The notes beneath the pieces are model-generated. The model was not told the origin of the DNA and did no database searches. It was given only the letters and a program-made list of their open reading frames with translations. From NCBI GenBank assembly GCA_016215025.1, contig JACRMI010000004.1, positions 1-61,473 on the forward strand: a DNA stretch of 61,473 bases, in the 5' to 3' direction. Shown here in pieces: positions 16,878 to 24,773 of the stretch (position 1 is its first letter; every line of letters starts with the position of its first letter). This DNA comes from Chloroflexota bacterium. GTDB lineage: Bacteria > Chloroflexota > Anaerolineae > UBA4142. The position numbers were made by a program, and so were the translations under genes.

Positions 16878-16907
16878 AGCCTAGGGCTGATGCCCCAGGC
16901 TTTTTTT
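16878..16907 (+). terminator. Attenuator-type terminator in the lyase leader
   Basis: Ten-base arms (16878-16887, 16892-16901) with one A-C mismatch, loop TGAT, and seven T. It lies between promoter and start codon. Confidence 0.8.
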
Positions 16908-16917
16908 ATTGTCATGC

Positions 16918-16938
16918 GGGGCAAATTTCCAATCTGCC
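16918..16938. repeat. GGGGCAAATTTCCAATCTGCC box
   Basis: Small hairpin-like box just ahead of the AAGGAG. A near copy stands at 18223-18242 ahead of the rhodanese gene and a variant at 6581-6599. Confidence 0.55.
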
Positions 16939-16951
16939 AAGGAGAAAACAT

Positions 16952-18161
16952 AATGCACATAATCGATCATTTCGAAACGCGCGCGATCCACGACGGGCAG
17001 GAACCTGACCCAACGACCGGCGCAGTCGTCGTACCTATCTATCAAACCTCGACGTTTGCGCAAGAATAGGTGGGCGTCACCAAAGGTTACGATTATTCGC
17101 GGACGGTGAATCCCACGCGCACCGCGCTCGAAAAATGTCTCGCAGCGCTCGAAGGCGGCAACTATGGACTGGCGTTTTCGTCGGGCATGGGCGCAATCAC
17201 AACGCTGATGTTGTTGCTCAAGACTGGCGATCATGTTGTGGTGTGCGATGATGTGTACGGCGGAACGTATCGATTGTTTCATCGTGTGCTGGAAGATTTT
17301 GGATTAACGTTTACGTTTGTCGATATGACGGACCTCGCGGCGACGAAACGTGCGCTGCGTCCGAATACGAAAATGGTATGGATCGAGACGCCGACAAATC
17401 CGCTCCTCAAGGTCGTCGATATTGCTGCGCTGTGAATTTAGCGAAGGAACGCGGAGCGATCACTGTTGTCGATAATACGTTTGCATCAGCGTACTTGCAG
17501 CAGCCGCTCCCGCTTGGTGCGGATGTCGTCATGCACAGCACCACAAAATACTTTGGGGGGCACTCGGACGTGGTCGGAGGAGCAATCGTTGTATCGGATG
17601 GCAATATTTTCGAGCGACTCAAATTTCTGCAGAACGCGGCCGGCGCTGTCCCAGGTCCATTCGATTGCTGGCTCGTTTTGCGCGGACTAGAAACTCTCGC
17701 GCTGCGCATGGAACGTCACAACGAAAACGCTTTGCGCATCGCACGCTTTCTCGAAACGCATTCACGGGTTGGACGCGTGATTTATCCGGGTTTGGAATCC
17801 CACCCCCAGCATTCCATCGCGCGCAAGCAGATGAAAGGATTTGGCGGAATGGTATCGTTCATCGCCAAGGGCGGTGTGGACACAGCGAACAAAATCGCAA
17901 GCGCGACGCGGCTGTTCACATTAGGTGAATCGCTCGGCGGCGTTGAATCGCTGATCGGAGTGCCCGCGGCGATGACGCATCTACGGCGTGTCGCAAGTAC
18001 CGGTGGTCGATCAGTCTAAGCGTTATGTGGGGATGGTCGCCGAAGTCAATTTGCTTCAGCATTTGCTCTTGCCCGATCACGAAAAGGGCGAAACGATTGC
18101 CGACATTGTTGGAAAAGATTGTGATCGATTACCTGACGGGGCGGAGTCTGTAAACGCTTGA
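16952..18161 (+). pseudogene. Broken cystathionine gamma-lyase/synthase joined to a CBS-domain fragment
   Basis: The reading starts at ATG 16952 and follows the Cys/Met PLP-enzyme family: TRAIHDGQEPDPTTGAVV, YDYSRTVNPTRTALE, SGMGAI, IETPTNPLL, and the PLP-lysine signature MHSTTKYFGGHSD. Three lesions break it. An in-frame TAG lies at 17067-17069 between QE and VGVTKG. One base is missing near 17431 (CTGTGAAT where CTGGTGAAT would keep VNLAKERG in frame). After GVPAAMTH at 17980 the lyase sequence stops and another frame (17982-18161) reads YGVSQVPVVDQSKRYVGMV, a CBS-domain half like the C-terminus of cystathionine beta-synthase. So the lyase end and the front of a second gene appear deleted. 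Sequencing error could explain one lesion, hardly all three. Confidence 0.88.
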
Positions 18162-18187
18162 CGGAAACCCAACACGCGTATAAAGTA

Positions 18188-18214
18188 GGGAACGCTTGCG
18201 GTAGCATTCCCTTT
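18188..18214 (+). terminator. Weak intrinsic terminator after the pseudogene
   Basis: GGGAA-c-GCT and AGC-a-TTCCC form a hairpin followed by TTTCT. Modest strength. Confidence 0.5.
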
Positions 18215-18222
18215 CTGTATGT

Positions 18223-18242
18223 GGGGCAAATTTCCAATTTGC
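18223..18242. repeat. GGGGCAAATTTCCAATTTGC box
   Basis: Near-identical to the box at 16918-16938 and likewise just upstream of a ribosome site, here of the rhodanese gene. Confidence 0.55.
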
Positions 18243-18265
18243 GTTACACGATCAAGGAGTAAATA

Positions 18266-18691
18266 GTGCGAAGAATAATTTTCAGTGCAGTGATGCTTAT
18301 TGTCGCCATCGCGCTGGCAGCATGTGCCAATCAACCGGCCGTCACTGCGGCGACGAAAATAGATGTTGCAGGTGGATCGTACACCAACGTGTCACCTGCT
18401 CAATTCAAGCCAATGCTCGCGGCAAAAAATTTCGTTTTCATCAACGTTCATATCCCATACGCGGGCGAGCTTGAAAAAACGGATGCCTTCATACCGTATG
18501 ATCAAGTCGAGCAGAACCTTTCCAAATTTCCTGCCAACAAAAATGCTAAAATAGTTCTATACTGTCAGTCGGGACGCATGAGTGCGATTGCGGCTGAGAC
18601 CTTGATCAAACGCGGCTATACCGATGTTTGGAATCTCGACGGCGGAATGAGCGCGTGGGAGAGCGCTGGATTCGCGTTGATTCGAAAATGA
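18266..18691 (+). CDS. Rhodanese-domain lipoprotein
   Basis: A 141-aa exported sulfurtransferase-like protein. The GTG start follows AAGGAG. A lipoprotein signal is clear, ending in the lipobox LAAC, so it should be anchored on the outer face of the cell membrane. A single rhodanese domain (about 40-140) ends in VLYCQSGRMSAIAAETL with catalytic C100 and in NLDGGMSAWESAG. The usual substrate is thiosulfate or a persulfide; which one is unknown. Its stop overlaps the next gene, a NarL-type regulator, as ATGA, so the sulfur protein is co-expressed with a two-component system. Confidence 0.9.
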   Translation: MRRIIFSAVMLIVAIALAACANQPAVTAATKIDVAGGSYTNVSPAQFKPMLAAKNFVFINVHIPYAGELEKTDAFIPYDQVEQNLSKFPANKNAKIVLYCQSGRMSAIAAETLIKRGYTDVWNLDGGMSAWESAGFALIRK

Positions 18692-19356
18692 GGCAAACCC
18701 TGATGACAAAACCCATTCGTTTGGTTCTCGCCGACGACCATGCCGTCGTGCGCAAAGGCATCCGCGAATTTCTCGAAGAAGACAAATCGATTCGGGTGGT
18801 TGCGGAGGCGAATGATGGCGAGGAAGCATTGGCACTCGTCGCGCGCGAAAAACCCGATGTCGCCGTGTTCGATATTCAAATGCCGCGCCTGAACGGTCTT
18901 GATGCGACGCGCCGGGTGAAAAAGGATTTTCCGAACACACGCGTTCTGGTGTTGACGGCATACGAAGACGAGCCATATATTTTTGCCGCGCTGCAAGCAG
19001 GCGCGAGTGGTTATCTTCTCAAGACGGCTGGCTCAGACGAACTGGTCCATGCAGTGCGTGCAGTTGCGGCTGGCGAAACTGCGCTGTCGCCGACGGTTGC
19101 CAGAAAGTTAGTGCAACGCGCCTCGGAAACGGAGCCAGTTCAGGAAGTACCGATTGAACCGCTGACCGAAAGAGAAATGGACGTGTTGCGCCTAGCCGCC
19201 AAAGGCATGGGCAATAAACAAATCGGTTCGGCGTTGTCGATTAGCGACCGCACGGTGCAAGGACACCTTGCCAATATTTATTCAAAGCTACATGTAACCA
19301 CACGCACAGAAGCGGTGCTCTTTGCAGTGCGACAGAAATGGATTACACTAGAGTAG
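18688..19356 (+). CDS. NarL/FixJ-type response regulator
   Basis: A 222-aa regulator. The receiver carries LADDHAVVRKG, the phospho-acceptor D62 in VAVFDIQMPRLNG and LTAYEDEPYIFAAL. The C-terminal LuxR-type helix-turn-helix reads LTEREMDVLRLAAKGMGNKQIGSALSISDRTVQGHLANIYSKL. The ATG at 18688 overlaps the rhodanese stop; an alternative ATG at 18703 with GAGG upstream would give 217 aa. The sensor kinase follows after a hairpin-forming spacer, so this is the regulator of that pair. Confidence 0.93.
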   Translation: MRQTLMTKPIRLVLADDHAVVRKGIREFLEEDKSIRVVAEANDGEEALALVAREKPDVAVFDIQMPRLNGLDATRRVKKDFPNTRVLVLTAYEDEPYIFAALQAGASGYLLKTAGSDELVHAVRAVAAGETALSPTVARKLVQRASETEPVQEVPIEPLTEREMDVLRLAAKGMGNKQIGSALSISDRTVQGHLANIYSKLHVTTRTEAVLFAVRQKWITLE

Positions 19357-19427
19357 ACAGTCGCCAGTCAACAGTCGCCAGACAAAAAATCTGTTTACTG
19401 TTGACTGACGACTGTTGACTGGCGACT
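19357..19427. repeat. Intercistronic word repeat G (hairpin)
   Basis: GTCGCCAGTCAACAGTCGCC at the left is mirrored at the right by GACTGACGACTGTTGACTGG and GCGAC. The right arm runs directly into the kinase ATG, leaving no visible Shine-Dalgarno. Confidence 0.75.
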
Positions 19428-21044
19428 ATGTTTCGCGATCTTCGGACTCAACTCCTTCTCTGGATCATTCTTCCGCTTGCCATACTCCTCATCGGGGTCT
19501 CGTTCTTTAGCGTCAACAGTCACCAGAACGCGATGCGCGACATGGTGTTGGAACGCGATGGGACGGTTGCGCGTGCCACCGCTGCGCAATGGTCAGACAA
19601 TTTGACGAGCCACGCGCGCATTTTGCCGACCCTTGACCCGGCGCAGCCGCCAATGTGCGATACTTCATGCGCAGCATTTGATGGCGGCATCGCCACATTC
19701 GATTCGAATGGAAATTTATTGAGCGCGTTGCCTTCTACCGATGCATGGAAGAATCGACAAGCTCTAGTCACTTTGCTTCTCTCTTCGCACGATACTTTTT
19801 CGCCGCCCTTTGCCGAAAATGGGGTCATACGCATTTTGGTGGCAGCGCCATCACCGCATGATCGTAACCTGTTGGTTGGCGCATTCACACCGCCTTCATT
19901 CGCCGAACTGGGATTTGGTCACCACGGCGTTGCGTATCTCGTCGATAAAACCGGCAAGATCATCGCACACCCCGATTCAACTCGCATCGGCGAAAACATG
20001 TCCGCGCACGAAGGCATCGCCGAAGTGATTCGCGGGGAAGCGGGCGCGACGTTTCATCACACCGCCGATGGTGCAGAACTCGTCGTCGGTTATGCGCCGA
20101 TTGCACCGCCGGGCTGGGGCTTGATTATCGAAGAGCCATGGGCAGAGGTCGTCGCGCCGATGTTTCAGTATTCGACGTTGTTACCTCTCGTGCTGTTGTT
20201 CGCGGCGATTCTCGCTTTGGGCGCGATCTATTTTGGCGTGCGCAACATCGTGCGACCGTTACAGCAACTGGCGCAAGCTGCCAATCGAATTGCGTATGGC
20301 GACTATGGTGCGGCAGAACAAAGGGTAGGCGGCATCCGCGAAGTGGAGGAATTACGCGAGACGCTCGACAGCATGGCGCATCAAGTCCAGTCGGCCCAGA
20401 CGGCGATGCAGAATTATATTTCGACCATCATGCGTGGGCAGGAAGACGAACGTGTGCGCCTCGCGCATGAATTGCACGACGATACGATTCAATCGCTCAT
20501 CGCGCTGCAACAACGGATCGAGATGGCGCAAAAAGCATTTGCCAAAGACCCGGCGTTGGCAAACGCGAAGATGGACGAGCTGAAGCACATGTTGACTGAG
20601 ACCTTGGTTTCGGTGCGGCGGTTCGTGCGCGATTTGCGTCCTACGTATTTGCAAGACCTGGGTCTAATTCCCGCGCTCGAAATGTTGGCGCGCGAATCGC
20701 ACGCCGAGTTCAAGGTCGAAGGGACGGAGGTGCGATTGGATGCCGAACGGGAGCTGGCGCTATTTCGGATTGTGCAAGAAGCGTTGCGGAATGTGTCAAA
20801 ACATGCGCGCGCGACTCAGCTTGCGGTCACACTAAGCTTCGATACTGATACGGCGACGGCGTCCATTGAAGATAATGGTGTTGGTTTTGATGCGCCCGAT
20901 ACACCGACGGCTTATGCCCAGTCGGGGCATTTTGGATTGACGGGAATGCAAGAGCGGGCGCAATTGTTTGGCGGGAATGTGTACATCAAATCCGAACGCG
21001 GCAAAGGCACGCGGGTCATTGTATACGTGCCGGTCAAGAATTAG
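19428..21044 (+). CDS. Membrane sensor histidine kinase, NarX-like
   Basis: A 538-aa kinase. First membrane helix about 8-28 (LLLWIILPLAILLIGVSFF), then an extracellular sensing region to about 245 with a Cache-like C-terminal part (VAYLVDKTGKIIAHPDSTRIG), second helix about 251-272, HAMP to about 325, HisKA_3 with H350 in LAHELHDDTIQSLIALQQ and a HATPase domain ending in HFGLTGMQERAQLFGG and KGTRVIVYVPV. Cys residues in the sensing region (PPMCDTSCAAF) could form a disulfide or bind metal. The start is in an unusual position directly after a hairpin arm. It forms a unit with the rhodanese lipoprotein and the NarL-type regulator, so an extracytoplasmic sulfur or redox signal is a reasonable guess. 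Confidence 0.93.
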   Translation: MFRDLRTQLLLWIILPLAILLIGVSFFSVNSHQNAMRDMVLERDGTVARATAAQWSDNLTSHARILPTLDPAQPPMCDTSCAAFDGGIATFDSNGNLLSALPSTDAWKNRQALVTLLLSSHDTFSPPFAENGVIRILVAAPSPHDRNLLVGAFTPPSFAELGFGHHGVAYLVDKTGKIIAHPDSTRIGENMSAHEGIAEVIRGEAGATFHHTADGAELVVGYAPIAPPGWGLIIEEPWAEVVAPMFQYSTLLPLVLLFAAILALGAIYFGVRNIVRPLQQLAQAANRIAYGDYGAAEQRVGGIREVEELRETLDSMAHQVQSAQTAMQNYISTIMRGQEDERVRLAHELHDDTIQSLIALQQRIEMAQKAFAKDPALANAKMDELKHMLTETLVSVRRFVRDLRPTYLQDLGLIPALEMLARESHAEFKVEGTEVRLDAERELALFRIVQEALRNVSKHARATQLAVTLSFDTDTATASIEDNGVGFDAPDTPTAYAQSGHFGLTGMQERAQLFGGNVYIKSERGKGTRVIVYVPVKN

Positions 21045-21058
21045 ACGGCGATGCCCCC

Positions 21059-21086
21059 TTGACAAGTTGCCATCGCTGACTATAAT
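21059..21086 (+). promoter_or_regulatory. cysK promoter
   Basis: TTGACA (21059-21064), 16-base spacer, TATAAT (21081-21086): near-perfect consensus, some 315 bases upstream of the cysK ATG. Confidence 0.85.
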
Positions 21087-21092
21087 CGGTTG

Positions 21093-21401
21093 CAACTTAC
21101 GGAATAAACCATGCTAAATTTATCGATGATGCCTCTAATCACTTTGCAGTGTATCTGTACCTGGCGAGGGAATCATACCTTGTCGGGTTGATGGCGTTTG
21201 CGTCAACACAATTCCGATAACGGTGTGAGCTTCCCTCGCAAACACATTACAGAGGGCGGCAGAGCACCGGGGTCACGAGATTCCAACACCCACGGGTTAT
21301 GCCTGTGGGTATTTTATTTCGCGCGGAGGCGATAAAAAGATATAAAACATTGATGGGGGAAATAGCACGGTCTGTCAGAATAAATTGTCAAGGAGATTAG
21401 C
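21093..21401 (+). promoter_or_regulatory. Long structured cysK leader
   Basis: About 309 bases of leader. GCGAGGGAA (near 21163) and TTCCCTCGC (near 21232) are exact complements enclosing about 60 bases, followed by a purine-rich GAGGGCGGCAGAGCACCGGGG and then an intrinsic terminator; AAGGAG lies just before the ATG. The plan matches the leader at 16690: 9-bp stem, competing strand, terminator, gene of sulfur metabolism. Candidate cysteine or sulfur-responsive attenuator; no known class assigned. Confidence 0.65.
21288..21317 (+). terminator. Attenuator-type terminator in the cysK leader
   Basis: ACCCAC and GTGGGT enclose GGG/CC(T) with loop TTATG (21288-21310), then ATTTTATTT. Between promoter and start codon. 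Confidence 0.75.
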
Positions 21402-22334
21402 ATGAGAATCGCAAGCGATGTAACAGAATTGATTGGCAATACGCCGCTCGTTAAATTGAATCGTGTGACCGATGGCGCACCCGCCACAGTTGCCGCCAAG
21501 CTGGAATTTTATAATCCCGCGCATAGTGTCAAAGACCGTATTGGTTTTTCGATGATCGATGCGGCGGAAAAAGCAGGCGTGCTGACCAAAGACAAAGTGA
21601 TTGTTGAGCCGACGAGTGGCAATACCGGCATTGCGCTCGCAATGGTTGCTGCCGCGCGCGGTTACAAGCTCGTGTTGACCATGCCGGAGACGATGAGCCG
21701 GGAACGGCGCATGTTGTTGCGCGCCTATGGCGCAGAATTGATTTTGACACCAGGCGCGGAAGGCATGGGCGGTGCGATCAAAAAAGCCGAAGAGTTAGCC
21801 GCGTCCGATCCGAAATATTTCTTGCCGCAGCAATTCAAGAATCCTGCCAATCCCGAAATCCATCGCAAGACGACGGCAGAAGAAATCTGGCGTGACACGG
21901 ATGGCAAAGTAGATTTTCTTGTTGCCGGTATCGGCACGGGCGGCACGATTACTGGTGTCGGCGAAGTCATCAAGGAGCGCAAGCCGTCGTTCAAAGCGAT
22001 TGCCGTCGAACCGGATGCGTCGCCAGTGTTGTCGGGGGGACAAAAGGGACCGCATCCGATTCAGGGCATTGGCGCAGGTTTTGTGCCTGTCGTGCTCAAC
22101 ACCAAAATCTACGATGAAGTCATTCGCGTCAAGAACGACGACGCGTTCAATATCGCGCGGCGCATGGCGAAGGAAGAAGGTTTGCTCGTCGGTATTTCGT
22201 CGGGCGCGGCGACCTGGGCGGCGATCCAAGTTGCCGGCCGACCGGAGAATGCGGGCAAGCTGATCGTCGTGATTATTCCATCGTTCGGCGAGCGATACTT
22301 GAGCACGCCGCTCTACGCGCACTTGGCGGACTAG
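21402..22334 (+). CDS. cysK: Cysteine synthase, CysK1-type
   Basis: A 310-aa PLP enzyme that replaces the acetyl group of O-acetylserine with sulfide. Seen: [12 protein letters not shown] at the start, PLP lysine K44 in [44 protein letters not shown] phosphate loop, and [11 protein letters not shown]. From memory the whole sequence is closer to mycobacterial CysK1 than to CysM. Yet the genes after it encode a JAMM peptidase, a CysO-like carrier and MoeZ, partners of the CysM route, so it may accept CysO-thiocarboxylate; that is inference. Strong AAGGAG precedes the ATG. Confidence 0.96.
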   Translation: MRIASDVTELIGNTPLVKLNRVTDGAPATVAAKLEFYNPAHSVKDRIGFSMIDAAEKAGVLTKDKVIVEPTSGNTGIALAMVAAARGYKLVLTMPETMSRERRMLLRAYGAELILTPGAEGMGGAIKKAEELAASDPKYFLPQQFKNPANPEIHRKTTAEEIWRDTDGKVDFLVAGIGTGGTITGVGEVIKERKPSFKAIAVEPDASPVLSGGQKGPHPIQGIGAGFVPVVLNTKIYDEVIRVKNDDAFNIARRMAKEEGLLVGISSGAATWAAIQVAGRPENAGKLIVVIIPSFGERYLSTPLYAHLAD

Positions 22335-22341
22335 TCCGGTG

Positions 22342-22503
22342 TGTCATTGCGAGGAGCGACATGACACCTGTGTTGCAATCGATATGCGGTAGAGCGACGA
22401 AGCCGCCAAGCGTCCAACTTGGATGGAGATTGCTTCGTCGGCACGCGAAATGTCCGACCGCACTCCATTCCACTTACTTACTGCGTGACTCCTCGCAATG
22501 ACA
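22342..22503. repeat. Dispersed repeat with 15-bp inverted ends (TGTCATTGCGAGGAG)
   Basis: Ends at 22342-22356 and 22489-22503 are perfect complements; the interior has words like GCGACGAAGCCG and GAGATTGCTTCGTCGGC. This TCATTGCGAGGAGCG motif is a known dispersed type in many genomes (from memory). It separates cysK from the peptidase gene. No coding capacity. Confidence 0.75.
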
Positions 22504-22517
22504 ATTTACAACACAAC

Positions 22518-22961
22518 ATGTCATTGACTCTCTCGCAAGAAATCTACAATCAAATCACGGAACATTTGCAAGCGGCGTACCCGAACGAAGGTGCGGGCTT
22601 GTTGTTGGGACACGCGAACGGCGGCGCAGCGCCCATCGTTGCGAAAATGGTTAGCGCGATCTTGCCGTTCGCAAACAAGTTTGAATCGGGCGAGCAGTAT
22701 CATCGCTATCTCATCACCGCGCAAGATATGCTCGATGGAGAAAAAGAAGCCGAAAAGCTAGGACTAGACATCGTCGGAATATTTCACTCGCATCCGGACC
22801 ATCCGGCGCGCGCGTCCGAGTACGATCGCGAATATGCGCTGCCGTGGTACTCGTACCTCATCGTCGCGGTGCATCAAGCGCAAGCGGTCGATGTGCACGT
22901 GTGGGTGCTCGCCGACGACCGGTCGAAATTTGTCGAACAAGAATTAAGAATCGAAAAATGA
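22518..22961 (+). CDS. mec: JAMM/Mov34 metallopeptidase, Mec-like
   Basis: A 147-aa zinc peptidase. The JAMM motif is complete: HSHP with H90 and H92, and D103 ten residues further, plus a glutamate upstream. In Mycobacterium, Mec releases cysteine from CysO-cysteine; here the carrier gene follows directly, which supports the same role. A second possible job is trimming the carrier, whose C-terminus reads GGR. The ATG at 22518 is preferred over a longer frame that would run into the repeat element; no strong Shine-Dalgarno is present (upstream is AATTTACAACACAAC). Confidence 0.9.
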   Translation: MSLTLSQEIYNQITEHLQAAYPNEGAGLLLGHANGGAAPIVAKMVSAILPFANKFESGEQYHRYLITAQDMLDGEKEAEKLGLDIVGIFHSHPDHPARASEYDREYALPWYSYLIVAVHQAQAVDVHVWVLADDRSKFVEQELRIEK

Positions 22962-22971
22962 AATAACCTAG

Positions 22972-23086
22972 TGTCATTCTGAGGAGCGATTCAATGACGT
23001 GTCTAACGGATTGAATCCGACCAAGCGACGAAGAATCTTCATTTCAGAAGAAGAGACGCGAAGCGTTCGCTCCGCTCAGAATGACA
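22972..23086. repeat. Dispersed repeat with TGTCATTCTGAG inverted ends
   Basis: 12-bp ends at 22972-22983 and 23075-23086 are complementary; the interior includes GGAGCGATTCA and GCGACGAAGAATCTTC. It sits directly before the ribosome site of the carrier gene. Confidence 0.75.
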
Positions 23087-23106
23087 TCTGGTGTGAAAGG
23101 AATCAT

Positions 23107-23382
23107 ATGGCTCTAATAAGAATCCCAACTCCGTTGCGTCCATACACTGGCGGTAACGCCGAAGTTCAAGTCGAAGGCGGAACGGTTGGCGGCGCGTTGA
23201 GCGATCTCACGCGCCAATACCCTGATTTGCGTCAACATCTCTACAATGATAAAGGCGAATTGCGTTCGTTCGTCAACGTGTTTCTCGCTGACGAAAATGT
23301 TCGTGCATTGCGTGGGAACGAAACAGTATTGACCGAGCAAGCGCAATTGCGAATTGTTCCATCGGTGGCGGGCGGGCGATAA
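23107..23382 (+). CDS. cysO: CysO-like sulfur carrier (ThiS/MoaD fold) ending in Gly-Gly-Arg
   Basis: A 91-aa ubiquitin-like carrier that receives sulfur as a C-terminal thiocarboxylate and donates it to cysteine synthesis. Typical features are IPTPLRPYTGG near the start, GTVGGALSDLTRQYP, FVNVFLADENVR, and the end IVPSVAGGR. Family members must expose a terminal Gly-Gly; here an arginine follows, so one residue probably has to be removed before adenylation, plausibly by the adjacent JAMM peptidase. GAAAGGAAT precedes the ATG. It is 14 bases ahead of moeZ. Confidence 0.92.
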   Translation: MALIRIPTPLRPYTGGNAEVQVEGGTVGGALSDLTRQYPDLRQHLYNDKGELRSFVNVFLADENVRALRGNETVLTEQAQLRIVPSVAGGR

Positions 23383-23396
23383 GGAAAGGAAGTGCG

Positions 23397-24584
23397 ATGC
23401 CAGTTGCACTTGAGTATCTCGATCCCAACTCGGTTGAGTTGAGTCACGAAGAAATAAAACGTTACTCGCGACATTTGATCATGCCCGAAGTGGCGTTGAC
23501 GGGACAAAAAAAACTAAAAGCGGCGTCGGTGTTGCTCGTCGGCACGGGTGGGCTGGGTTCGCCGCTCGCGATGTATCTTGCCGCGGCGGGCGTTGGTCGC
23601 ATCGGCTTGGTCGATTACGATGTGGTCGATGCGAGCAACTTGCAGCGCCAGGTTCTGCACGGCACCGCGACCATTGGTAAATTAAAAGTCGAATCGGCGC
23701 GCCAACGCATCCACGACATCAATCCCCACGTTCAAGTCGAGGTGTACAACGAACTGTTTGCGTCGGCGAATGCGCTCGACATTGCGCGCCCGTACGACAT
23801 CATCATCGACGGCACGGATAATTTCCCGACGCGCTATCTTGTCAACGATGTGTGTGTGCTGCTGGGCAAGCCGAATGTCTATGGTTCGATCTTTCGGTTT
23901 GAGGGCCAAGTCTCGGTGTTTTGGGCCAAGCATGGACCGTGCTATCGCTGTCTCTTTCCCGAACCGCCGCCGCCCGGGCTTGTGCCATCGTGCGCAGAAG
24001 GCGGCGTCCTGGGTGTGTTGCCCGGAACGGTCGGCACGCTTCAAGCGACCGAAGCGATCAAGCTCATCATCGGCGCAGGCGAGCCAATGATCGGTCGATT
24101 GCTGTTGTATGATGCGTTGACAATGGAGTTTGATCAGCTCAAGCTACGTAAAAATCCCGATTGCTTGGTCTGCTCCGAGCATCCCCAGATCACTGAACTA
24201 ATTGATTACGAACAATTTTGCGGGATGCCGCAGAACGATCATGTTGATACAGGGAGCGCGGGCAAAGAGTGGGACATTACGCCGACGGAGTTGAAAAAAG
24301 AATGGGCGGCGAACCCGGATTTGCGCATCATCGACGTGCGCGAACCGCACGAGTGGGAGATTGTGCACATCGACGGCGCGGAGCTGATTCCGCTTGGCAT
24401 GCTCGCCGCGCGCATGCACGAACTCGATTCGGCGCAGGAGATTGTGTTGCAGTGCAAGACGGGCGCGCGTTCGACGCGTGCGCTGGAGTTGCTGCGCGGC
24501 GCGGGATTCCGCAAACTAAAAAATCTCAAAGGCGGCATTGTCGCGTGGGCGCAAGAGATCGATCCCAGTTTGCCGATCTATTGA
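23397..24584 (+). CDS. moeZ: MoeZ-type sulfur carrier adenylyltransferase/sulfurtransferase
   Basis: A 395-aa fusion: an E1-like ThiF/MoeB domain (about 15-260) and a C-terminal rhodanese (about 285-395). Seen: RYSRHLIMPEVALTGQKKL, nucleotide loop VGTGGLGSP, the DGTDNFPTRYLVND block, zinc cysteines CYRC and CLVC, and the rhodanese active site C353 in LQCKTGARST. It adenylates the carrier's C-terminal glycine and then sulfurylates it from the rhodanese persulfide. Position directly after the CysO gene supports that partner. GGAAAGGA precedes the ATG. It could also serve molybdopterin or thiamine carriers, none of which is in the window. Confidence 0.96.
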   Translation: MPVALEYLDPNSVELSHEEIKRYSRHLIMPEVALTGQKKLKAASVLLVGTGGLGSPLAMYLAAAGVGRIGLVDYDVVDASNLQRQVLHGTATIGKLKVESARQRIHDINPHVQVEVYNELFASANALDIARPYDIIIDGTDNFPTRYLVNDVCVLLGKPNVYGSIFRFEGQVSVFWAKHGPCYRCLFPEPPPPGLVPSCAEGGVLGVLPGTVGTLQATEAIKLIIGAGEPMIGRLLLYDALTMEFDQLKLRKNPDCLVCSEHPQITELIDYEQFCGMPQNDHVDTGSAGKEWDITPTELKKEWAANPDLRIIDVREPHEWEIVHIDGAELIPLGMLAARMHELDSAQEIVLQCKTGARSTRALELLRGAGFRKLKNLKGGIVAWAQEIDPSLPIY

Positions 24585-24600
24585 AAATCTGTTGCGCGTT

Positions 24601-24768
24601 TTGTCTTTGCGAGGGGGCACGCAGGGAGTAAGCAGAATTGAGTGCGGTCCCGCGTTTCGCGTGCCGACGAAGCCGCGTACGCGTCTGTCCGAGGTGAGAT
24701 TGTTTCGTCGCTCTGCTGATTATTGATAACGACACTTTTCCACATCGCTTCTCGCAATCAGTACCTCA
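24601..24768. repeat. Degenerate dispersed repeat (GTCTTTGCGAGG type)
   Basis: Words GCGAGGGGGCACGC, GACGAAGCCGCG, GAGATTGTTTCGTCGCTC and TTCTCGCAATCAG match the interior and ends of the element at 22342-22503 in degenerate form. No gene fits. Confidence 0.55.
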
Positions 24769-24773
24769 CGAAC

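Larger units (their letters stand above)
16690..16951 (+). promoter_or_regulatory. Structured 5' leader of the lyase pseudogene
   Basis: The leader holds GCGGGGACA (about 16754) and its exact complement TGTCCCCGC (about 16826) around some 60 bases, then a competing GCGGGG strand near 16850 that could pair with the CCCCGC of that complement. A hairpin AGCCTAGGGC/GCCCCAGGCT (16878-16901) plus T7 is an intrinsic terminator, and AAGGAG follows near 16940. This is the layout of a regulated attenuator. No known riboswitch class was recognised. Confidence 0.6.

Noticed and set aside
17067..17069. Recoded UAG (pyrrolysine or readthrough)
   Set aside because: A frameshift and a fusion in the same gene make decay the simpler reading; no pyrrolysine genes or stem are seen.
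21093..21317. T-box or SAM riboswitch in the cysK leader
   Set aside because: GAGGGCGGCAGAGCACCGGGG is not the T-box AGGGTGGNACCGCG; CCATGCTAAA recalled SAM-II but stands some 290 bases from the start and lacks its pseudoknot.
24538..24735. Small frames over the repeat after moeZ
   Set aside because: They follow the degenerate palindromic element, not a gene.
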